From contig CAKSIN010000036.1 in the NCBI GenBank assembly GCA_934463115.1, positions 1 through 16,117 on the forward strand: a DNA stretch of 16,117 bases, in the 5' to 3' direction. Made by a program: the position numbers and the translations under genes. Positions 1-6,127 of the stretch are shown in pieces (the stretch's first letter is position 1; each line of letters starts with the position of its first letter). The notes under the pieces are model-generated. The model had not been told where the DNA came from. It did not search any database and worked only from the letters and a program-made list of their open reading frames with translations. The DNA is from an uncultured Clostridia bacterium. Lineage in GTDB: Bacteria > Bacillota > Clostridia > UMGS1810.

Positions 1-99
1 TGAGAGAACGGATTTTTGGTTGCGCAAGGCAAAAACGCAGGTAATCCTTTGTGGATTACCGAGTATTTTAACACAGCAAAAGCGGAAATCCGTCTCTCA
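1..99. other. Foldable intergenic element (outer stem plus inner hairpins)
   Basis: Bases 1-15 pair with 86-99 (TGAGAG + ACGGATTT against AAATCCGT + CTCTCA, one bulged A at 7), giving a 14-bp closing stem. Inside it are a short hairpin (21-24 with 36-39) and a perfect 8-bp hairpin (40-47 with 53-60, loop TTTGT). The layout of one closing helix enclosing several hairpins is typical of a structured RNA or a palindromic mobile repeat. The left end touches the window edge, so it may extend further. I do not recognise a known RNA family, and no coding region fits here. Confidence 0.45.
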
Positions 100-139
100 A
101 AATCGGAGTTCGGATTATTCTCTTTCGGCTAGCATAATT

Positions 140-186
140 TTCCCGTATGCGGCATAGTTTATTTCAGAATAAACTATAAACGGGAA
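140..186 (+). promoter_or_regulatory. Hairpin that can mask the RBS of the ACT-like gene
   Basis: A 10-bp perfect hairpin (154-163 with 168-177, loop TCAG) is enclosed by TTCCCGT (140-146) pairing with ACGGGAA (180-186). The second outer arm contains the only purine-rich ribosome-binding candidate (GGGA, 182-185) in front of the next gene, so folding would hide it. This could be translational control of a putative amino-acid-sensing protein. It could also be the tail of the preceding repeat element; function is inferred only from position. Confidence 0.35.
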
Positions 187-194
187 TGATTGCG

Positions 195-650
195 ATGATG
201 TATAAAATAAATGACAAAATATCCGTCAGAGACGATGTTACAATGATAACCATTGACAATGTCAACGGCGACCACGGAGTTATGGGCGAGGTTTTGCAGA
301 GCATTTTGCGGATGAACCTTGACGCCGACATTCTGGATTATCACAACAGCTTTAAGGGCAGCAAATTAACCATTCTTGTTGAAAACAGCGGCATACTCCG
401 TGTTGTGGGCGCTGTGGGAATGTTCAAAGACAGGATAAGCAACATAATTTGCGATGTTTACTGCTCCAATACAGCCGTCACCGTTGCACCGATGTCAAAC
501 CCTATGGCGGACGCTGCCGAGGTTATCGGCATTATGGACAGCGGCGGTGTGGAAATATATCATTTATTTTCATGCAGCGGCGGAATAACGGTTGTCATAA
601 ACGAAGCGTATACCGACAAAGTTTGCGATTTATTAACCGAAAATATTTAA
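195..650 (+). CDS. Small tandem ACT-like domain protein
   Basis: This 151-residue soluble protein has no signal peptide or membrane segment. Two segments look like ACT domains, the small ligand-binding folds found at the C-terminus of aspartokinases and in other amino-acid-controlled enzymes. The first is about residues 15-66 (TIDNVNGDHGVMGEVLQ, a strand followed by a G-rich turn and helix). The second is about 94-148 (VTVAPMSNPMADAAEVIGIM then GITVVINEAYTDKVCDLL). No catalytic domain is attached, so it would be a stand-alone sensor or regulatory subunit. The start is uncertain: ATG at 186 directly abuts GGGA, so ATG 195 (9-nt spacing) or 198 is more likely. It lies 60 bp upstream of spoIVA on the same strand, but spoIVA has its own promoter. 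The ACT call rests on pattern only. Confidence 0.7.
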   Translation: MMYKINDKISVRDDVTMITIDNVNGDHGVMGEVLQSILRMNLDADILDYHNSFKGSKLTILVENSGILRVVGAVGMFKDRISNIICDVYCSNTAVTVAPMSNPMADAAEVIGIMDSGGVEIYHLFSCSGGITVVINEAYTDKVCDLLTENI

Positions 651-679
651 TCATATTAATTCAGTTTCCTTCATACAAT
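651..679 (+). promoter_or_regulatory. Sigma-E-type promoter of spoIVA
   Basis: TCATATT (651-657) and CATACAAT (672-679) are separated by 14 nt. This closely matches the mother-cell sigma-E consensus (ATA-containing -35, CATACAxT -10) known from Bacillus sporulation genes. It begins directly after the stop codon of the upstream gene and lies about 30 bp before the spoIVA start. A short palindrome, TGTACAAAAGTACA (679-692), overlaps the expected transcription start. The match to the established regulation of spoIVA makes this a confident call. Confidence 0.8.
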
Positions 680-710
680 GTACAAAAGTACAAAGTGTGG
701 AGGAATTTTT

Positions 711-2189
711 ATGGCCGAATACAGTATCTACAACGACATCTCAAAACGTTCAAACGGGGATGTCTATATAGGAGTTGTCGGACCTGTGAGGACAGGAAAG
801 TCGACTTTTATCAAAAAATTTATGGACTTGCTCGTAATACCCAACATCAATAATGCGTTTAAGCGCGAGCGCGCACGCGACGAATTGCCGCAAAGCAGTG
901 CCGGCAGAACCATAATGACTACCGAACCGAAATTTATTCCGAACGAGGCTGTGGAAATCACACTGTCCGACAACGCAAAGTTTAATGTACGTATGATTGA
1001 CTGTGTGGGGTATGTAATTGATTCAGCGCTGGGATATATAGAGGACAACGCTCCGAGAATGGTTAAAACTCCGTGGTCTGACGAAGAAATTCCGTTTACG
1101 CAGGCGGCGGAAATGGGCACGCACAAGGTAATATGCGAACATTCCACGATAGGGCTTGTCATTACGACAGACGGAACGATTACGGACATTGAGCGCAGCG
1201 ACTATATCAATGCGGAAAACCGCGTTATTTCGGAATTAAAAGAGCTCGGCAAGCCGTTTATTGTGCTGGTGAACTCGGTCAATCCGTCGGCGGCTCCGGC
1301 TCTCGAGGCAAAGGCGCAGATTGAGTCGCGTCACGGGGTGCCTGTTATGTGTGTAAACTGTGCCGAGCTTGAAACGGACGACATAAATAACATTATCGAA
1401 AAGGTGCTCTTTGAGTTTCCGTTAAAAGAGGTTGCAATTGAGGTTCCCGACTGGGTTGATGTGCTCGACAGCGAACACGAAATGAAAAAGAATATTTATT
1501 CGAGTATTCTCAACTCAATAAAAGATGTCAGCAAAATCAGGGATTCCAAGCGCATTGCCGAAAGTATTTTAAAATGCGACAGTATAACGTCTGCCGATAT
1601 AGATTCCATAAATCTCGGCGAGGGAACGGTTCACCTTAAGGTGACAACCGACGAAAATCTGTATTACAGAATTTTGGGAGAGGAAACAGGATTTGAAATT
1701 ACCGGCAAAGACACCCTTATGACGCTTATGAAATCTCTTGCCGATGTTAAGCATGAGTACGACAAGATTTCTTTTGCGCTTCAGGAAGTCCGCGAAACGG
1801 GCTACGGAATTGTCTCCCCGACAATTGACGAACTCACACTTGAAGAACCGGAAATGGTTAAGCAGGGAAGTAAATTCGGAGTGCGCCTCAGGGCGAGTGC
1901 GCCGAGTATACATATGATACGCGCCGATATAGAAACAGAGGTATCGCCTATAGTCGGCACGGAAAAGCAATCGGAGGATTTGGTGCACTATCTGCTCAAA
2001 GAATTTGAGGTTGATCCGAAATCTATATGGGAAACCAATATTTTCGGAAAGTCACTGCACGAATTGGTCAACGAGGATCTCCACGGCAAACTGAACCGCA
2101 TGCCCGAGGACGCACGTTTTAAATTGCAGGAAACGCTGCAAAAAATTATAAATGAGGGCAGCGGCGGACTTATTTGTATTATTCTTTAA
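711..2189 (+). CDS. spoIVA: Stage IV sporulation protein A (spore coat morphogenetic ATPase)
   Basis: This 492-residue protein has the same length as Bacillus subtilis SpoIVA and is similar along its whole length. SpoIVA hydrolyses ATP to polymerise irreversibly on the outer forespore membrane, where it is the basement layer for the coat and is needed for cortex assembly. The P-loop GPVRTGKST is at residues 24-32, with the lysine at 30 as in B. subtilis. A DCVGY Walker-B-like motif follows near residue 100, then EHSTIGLVITTDGTI. The conserved C-terminus GSGGLICIIL, which anchors the protein at the forespore in Bacillus, is intact. The start is ATG 711 behind a strong GGAGG (699-703); an in-frame upstream ATG at 678 lies inside the promoter. 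It is expressed in the mother cell from the sigma-E promoter just upstream. No frameshift or lesion is seen. Confidence 0.98.
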   Translation: MAEYSIYNDISKRSNGDVYIGVVGPVRTGKSTFIKKFMDLLVIPNINNAFKRERARDELPQSSAGRTIMTTEPKFIPNEAVEITLSDNAKFNVRMIDCVGYVIDSALGYIEDNAPRMVKTPWSDEEIPFTQAAEMGTHKVICEHSTIGLVITTDGTITDIERSDYINAENRVISELKELGKPFIVLVNSVNPSAAPALEAKAQIESRHGVPVMCVNCAELETDDINNIIEKVLFEFPLKEVAIEVPDWVDVLDSEHEMKKNIYSSILNSIKDVSKIRDSKRIAESILKCDSITSADIDSINLGEGTVHLKVTTDENLYYRILGEETGFEITGKDTLMTLMKSLADVKHEYDKISFALQEVRETGYGIVSPTIDELTLEEPEMVKQGSKFGVRLRASAPSIHMIRADIETEVSPIVGTEKQSEDLVHYLLKEFEVDPKSIWETNIFGKSLHELVNEDLHGKLNRMPEDARFKLQETLQKIINEGSGGLICIIL

Positions 2190-2202
2190 ATTCAATTCCC
2201 CC

Positions 2203-2235
2203 GTCCGACTCATGATAGTGAGAACGTGCGCGGAC
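2203..2235 (+). repeat. Small hairpin motif, copy 1 (CTCA-loop-TGAG, AACG bulge)
   Basis: GTCCG (2203-2207) pairs with CGGAC (2231-2235). Inside, CTCA (2209-2212) pairs with TGAG (2219-2222) around a 6-nt loop, followed by a 3'-side bulge AACGTGCG. The same layout recurs at 15128-15153 and 15513-15541 on the minus strand, and in degraded form at 2436-2465. It lies 13 bp after the spoIVA stop but lacks a T-run, so it is not an ordinary terminator. Confidence 0.55.
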
Positions 2236-2270
2236 TTGTAATCACTTACAAAATCATTCATCGGAGGAAC

Positions 2271-2466
2271 AATTTTCCGCGGTGAAAACCTTGTTAGTTT
2301 ACTTGCAACTGATTGGTGAGAGGCTGAACTTTTGTGCCATTTGCAACCACAATCGTTTGAAAATGATCACTATTTGGCTCCCTCCATGAGGGAGCTGTCA
2401 GCGATAGCTGACTGAGGGAGTATGACAAATTTTCCTCCTTCTCACGGCGGTGAAATCTCGCAGGAC
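2271..2466 (+). repeat. Repeat element A, copy 1
   Basis: This is a roughly 195-bp non-coding element homologous to the reverse complement of 15128-15327. Shared parts in order are: AATTTTC..GGTG; TTAGTTTACTTG followed by CTGATTG; a GAAAATG..CACTATT segment; the hairpin GCTCCCTC-CAT-GAGGGAGC (2377-2395); a hairpin GTCAGC-GATA-GCTGAC (2397-2412); TGAGGGAG; and CTCACGGC near the end. GCTCCCTC can pair with either of two GAGGGAG copies (2388 or 2414), so two alternative folds are possible. It contains no plausible gene and behaves like a MITE-type or structured repeat in the convergent gap after spoIVA. Confidence 0.75.
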
Positions 2467-2479
2467 ACAAAAGCATCTC

Positions 2480-2604
2480 GAAAATTAATTGAAATGCGCC
2501 GCCAAAAGGGCGCGAATTTATCGCGCCGCAATTCGGCTAAAATCGGCATTGCAATAGGGTAAAAGATTACATGCAATGCCGATTTTGCGCTACAATTAAT
2601 TTTC
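2480..2604 (+). repeat. Three-way-junction repeat element B, copy 1
   Basis: This 125-bp element has a perfect 12-bp closing stem (GAAAATTAATTG 2480-2491 with 2593-2604). Inside are a GC-rich hairpin (GGCGCGA 2509-2515 with TCGCGCC 2521-2527) and a perfect 15-bp hairpin (2539-2553 with 2572-2586) with an 18-nt loop containing AGGG and AAAAGATTA. A homologous element with the same fold lies on the minus strand at 15372-15498. The hairpins sit between the convergent spoIVA and GLUG genes and could also stop transcription from either side, though long T-runs are absent. Confidence 0.8.
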
Positions 2605-2632
2605 TTCTTTCTCATTCCTAATTAACATGCGT

Positions 2633-5600
2633 TTATGCCGCCTTTAATTTTCTTTTACCCGACACCATGGCGAGCACCGCAGCTGCCATACCGGACACTG
2701 CAATGGCAATCAGTATAATCATTACCGCGTAATTTTTCTTAACTTCAAGGAGGGTAAAGTTCTTCGAATCGGTTTCAAATTCCACATAGCTGCCTTTTTT
2801 CTTTATATCCGTCTTTTTAAAGCCTTTGCCGGTGTCAACATACAGTTTGTAGTTGTCCTTGTCGGATTTCGGCAGGTAGCGTATTGTGTAGGTGGCGCTG
2901 TGAGTGCCGCTTATTTTAACCTTATTTGCGTCGATCGTTCTTTTCTTTGGACTGTTGTTTAACTTTTCGGCGGTTACTTTTGCCGAGTCGTCAAACGCGC
3001 CGCACACAATAACAACAGATTTTCCGTCATCCCTCTTTTGCGCGGTGGAGATTATATCCATGTTGCGGTGATACGTTGCCTTGAGCGTTGCGTCGTAGCG
3101 TGCGTCGTTAAAGTCGTAATTGCTCCATTTTCCGAAATAACCCTTTTTCTTCGGAACGGTGGGAATTTTATCCTCCGGTATTTTGTCTTTGTAGTTAAAG
3201 TTGAGCGTTGCAATTTCTTTCCCGTCTGCAACAAACCGCAGAGTGAACACGATATCCTTGCCGAATGTCATTTTTACAAAGTCCACAAAACCGCCTATAT
3301 CGGTCTGCTCGGCAATGGTGCTGTAGTTGATGTCGTCTATCGCTCCGAGGTCGTCGTTTACAAAGAAGTTCCCGGAAACATTGTCTCTGTCGGCTTTTCC
3401 GGCAATTGTACCGGCAAATTCGTCGTATTTGGAAACGGTAACGAGCGACATGCAGTTTTGTATTTTGTCACCCTCGCCGACAATTCCGCCAACGTAGCTG
3501 TTTCCGCTCACGCGGCATTTTGCGGCGGAGTTGTACACACCGGATTCCGATTTGCCGGCAATACCGCCAACATAGTCTCCGTCCGTTCCCTTAACCGTTC
3601 CGTAGTTGTCGCAAAGAGTCACGGTGCCGAGGCTCATTCTTCCGCAAATACCGCCGCTGTAGTCTTTTTTGGATGTAACATTCCCTTCGTTTGTGCATTT
3701 TCTGAGCACGCATTTTGTTTTGTACACAAATTTCGCGCTTCGGCTGCCTTCCTTTTTTACATCGTCTTCGGGATCAAAATCGTATTCCACAGCCATAGAG
3801 CCGCAAATACCGCCGATGTTCACATCGCCCGAAACTTTTCCGCGGTTTACCGACGCGTTGACTTTTCCGCGCGTGGAGCCGGGTGTGTCGCTATCGGAGA
3901 TATCTTCTATAATATCTCCGCTGTCGGGATCAACTGCGTCGTTGTACGATTCCTTGAATATAGCCGCCAGTGTTTCAAATTCGCCCAAAACCTCGCTTAT
4001 GTCACCTTTAAAGCGGTTTTTGGTATCTTTAATGCTGTTGTTCAGCTTGGAAAACTCATTTTGTATTGCGTCCACGGTGCCGAACAGGCTGTCGGCCTTG
4101 GACGAAAACGAATCTGATATTTTCGGCACCGAAAAGCTTTCGCCGTTCGCAAATTCCTGAATAATCTTGTTCAGCTCCGCCGTTGCGTTTCCTATTGTGG
4201 TGCAGGCGGATTTCATGCTCTTTATTCCTTCGTTCATTTCCTTGATTGCTTTCACACCGTTTTCCGATGCGTTTCTCAAATCCTCCAGGCTGGCACCGAG
4301 GTTAAGGTTCTTTTTTTCGAGAATTTCAAACACGCTCTGTATATTGGTAAACGCGCTCTTAAACAGCCGTACCGACGAGCGGAACGCATATACGTCAAAA
4401 TCCTCTGCCATAACAAGCAGTGCGTCCGATACACCGGACAGCGCTCCGGCAACGTCACGGTAGCATTTTGCAAGGTCGCGCAGATTCTGCACAAGCTTTG
4501 TCAGGTCGTCTTTTGAAAGGCCGTTGTCGTTTAGCCCCTCAATCACTGCTGCCGCGTCCTGAACCGAGCCGGCGGCATTCAGAAGCGACGATGATATTCC
4601 GGTTATTGTGTCCCACAGTCCGCGGAAACTGTCTTCAATATCCTTTTTGTTTTTGAGTGCCTGTTCAAGTTTTTTTATTGCCGTTTGCAGCTGTTTTGCG
4701 CCGCGGTTGAGCGATGACACGGCGGTGTCGAGGTCATTTAACGCACGCATAAGTTTTTCGTTCGCATTTGTCAGGTATTGCCCCATCTTGTTTATATCAT
4801 CATCCGTAAGGTCGGATTCCGTGAGCGAATTATTGAGCTGCTGCATTGATTTCTGCAAATATCTGCCTGCCTCGGCGAGCGAGCCTATTCCCGTTGCCAG
4901 CGTGTCAATGCCCTGTGTGAGTCCGGTAAATACCGCGTCCGAATCTTTGAGCATTTTCTGCATGCGTGCCGACAAGTCGTTCACATCGTCGGTAACGTTG
5001 TTTGCGTAGTTCTTGATGTCTTTCGACATGCTGTTTATATTGTCCGACGCGTCCGAAACGTTGCTGTTTATATTATCCAGTATGTTTGAAATATCGTCGT
5101 TGTCGGAGTCTATTTCGTTATTCACAATACGTCTGATATCGGCGAGCACACTCTGCATTTCGGACAGCACATCCTCCGAAAATTCCAGCAGAACGTACGG
5201 CTCTGCCTGACCGCATATACCGCCCACGTCTTTTCTCCCGCGAACGGAACCCGTGTTTGTGCAGTCCGATATATAACCGGCCGTTCTTCCGCATATACCG
5301 CCCGTGTTGTAGCCGACGGATTTGTAGCCTATGCTGCCGCTGTTTGTGCACGACAGAATATTTCCCTTGTTGTAGCCGCATATACCGCCCGTGTCGGTTG
5401 CGGTGTTTATATTTTCGGTGGAACGCAGATTTTCAACGTCAATGTTCAAATCCTGCAGCGACTTTGAACCCTCTGTGTTCACGGTGTTTATACTGCCGCT
5501 GTTCGAGCAGTTTTTGATTGTGCCGTAGTTTTGCCCGGCGATGCCGCCGACATAGCTTTTTCCCTGAACACTGCCGTCAAATGTGCAGCCGTCCGCAACA

Positions 5601-6127
5601 CCGGTCTCGGTAATATATCCGCAGATACCGCCCACATTTGTTTCTGCCGACACTTCGCCCGAAAATGTGCAGTTTATGAGCGTTCCGCTGTTTTGTCCGA
5701 CGATACCGCCCACATATTCTTTGCTGCCGTCGGGATAAACTTTTCCGCGGACGTTCAGGTCGCGCACCGTTGCACCTTTTTCAATGTATCGGAAAAGCCC
5801 TTTGTACGAGCCTTTGGAGGTGATGTTCACTCCGTCCACGGTGTAGCCGTTGCCGTTGAATGTGCCCGAAAATGTGGGAATGGGGGCAAACTTTATCTTT
5901 GACACGTCTATATCGTTTTTCAGTTCGACAACAAGGTCGGCTGAATTTGTGTCCGTTTTGCACAGTTTAACAAGCTTGAGATAATCCTTTTCGTCATATA
6001 CCGTAAATGCGTCACCTTTTGCAAATGCCGTAAACAGCGGTGCGATACTCGACACCAGCATAATCAGAGTTACTGCGGCGGCAATTGCCTTTTTGATATT
6101 AGTTGTCTGATTTGTCGTCTTTATCAT
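2633..6127 (-). CDS. Secreted, membrane-anchored GLUG-repeat / coiled-coil surface protein
   Basis: This 1164-residue protein has an N-terminal signal peptide (about residues 1-37) and a single C-terminal membrane helix (about 1133-1154) followed by a short basic tail, so most of it is extracellular. Six GLUG-type repeats (GGIxG motif, for example YVGGIVGQNSG and DVGGICGQ) occupy about residues 138-308. They are followed by a long charged helical region (about 318-733) that looks like coiled coil, then four to five more GLUG repeats (about 770-912). About 958-1018 resembles a Listeria/Bacteroides-type repeat (VPKKKGYFGKW). The start is ATG 6127, 9 nt after AAGGAGG; upstream in-frame ATGs touch or precede that site. 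It overlaps the transporter gene by 29 bp, so translation is likely coupled. The partner is inferred to be that MMPL transporter. Its exact function is unknown; GLUG repeats are otherwise found in bacterial surface and adhesion proteins. Confidence 0.85.
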   Translation of the reverse strand: MIKTTNQTTNIKKAIAAAVTLIMLVSSIAPLFTAFAKGDAFTVYDEKDYLKLVKLCKTDTNSADLVVELKNDIDVSKIKFAPIPTFSGTFNGNGYTVDGVNITSKGSYKGLFRYIEKGATVRDLNVRGKVYPDGSKEYVGGIVGQNSGTLINCTFSGEVSAETNVGGICGYITETGVADGCTFDGSVQGKSYVGGIAGQNYGTIKNCSNSGSINTVNTEGSKSLQDLNIDVENLRSTENINTATDTGGICGYNKGNILSCTNSGSIGYKSVGYNTGGICGRTAGYISDCTNTGSVRGRKDVGGICGQAEPYVLLEFSEDVLSEMQSVLADIRRIVNNEIDSDNDDISNILDNINSNVSDASDNINSMSKDIKNYANNVTDDVNDLSARMQKMLKDSDAVFTGLTQGIDTLATGIGSLAEAGRYLQKSMQQLNNSLTESDLTDDDINKMGQYLTNANEKLMRALNDLDTAVSSLNRGAKQLQTAIKKLEQALKNKKDIEDSFRGLWDTITGISSSLLNAAGSVQDAAAVIEGLNDNGLSKDDLTKLVQNLRDLAKCYRDVAGALSGVSDALLVMAEDFDVYAFRSSVRLFKSAFTNIQSVFEILEKKNLNLGASLEDLRNASENGVKAIKEMNEGIKSMKSACTTIGNATAELNKIIQEFANGESFSVPKISDSFSSKADSLFGTVDAIQNEFSKLNNSIKDTKNRFKGDISEVLGEFETLAAIFKESYNDAVDPDSGDIIEDISDSDTPGSTRGKVNASVNRGKVSGDVNIGGICGSMAVEYDFDPEDDVKKEGSRSAKFVYKTKCVLRKCTNEGNVTSKKDYSGGICGRMSLGTVTLCDNYGTVKGTDGDYVGGIAGKSESGVYNSAAKCRVSGNSYVGGIVGEGDKIQNCMSLVTVSKYDEFAGTIAGKADRDNVSGNFFVNDDLGAIDDINYSTIAEQTDIGGFVDFVKMTFGKDIVFTLRFVADGKEIATLNFNYKDKIPEDKIPTVPKKKGYFGKWSNYDFNDARYDATLKATYHRNMDIISTAQKRDDGKSVVIVCGAFDDSAKVTAEKLNNSPKKRTIDANKVKISGTHSATYTIRYLPKSDKDNYKLYVDTGKGFKKTDIKKKGSYVEFETDSKNFTLLEVKKNYAVMIILIAIAVSGMAAAVLAMVSGKRKLKAA

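Noticed and set aside
21..60. tRNA-like fold at the left end
   Set aside because: The two neighbouring hairpins lack D-arm, anticodon and T-arm features and the conserved GTTC.
2294..2476. Short open frames in repeat A here and at 15100-15300 that share a similar protein end
   Set aside because: The shared residues come from the conserved repeat DNA; the frames have no start signals and differ in the rest.
2480..2604. Simple intrinsic terminator for spoIVA
   Set aside because: The hairpins could stop transcription, but the conserved loop, closing stem and second copy in the phage operon are not explained by a terminator, and T-runs are short.
3038..4117. Long plus-strand open frame of 359 codons opposite the GLUG gene
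   Set aside because: It lies fully antisense to the GLUG coding sequence, has no domain sense, is Cys/Val-rich like other mirror frames, and lacks a credible ribosome binding site.
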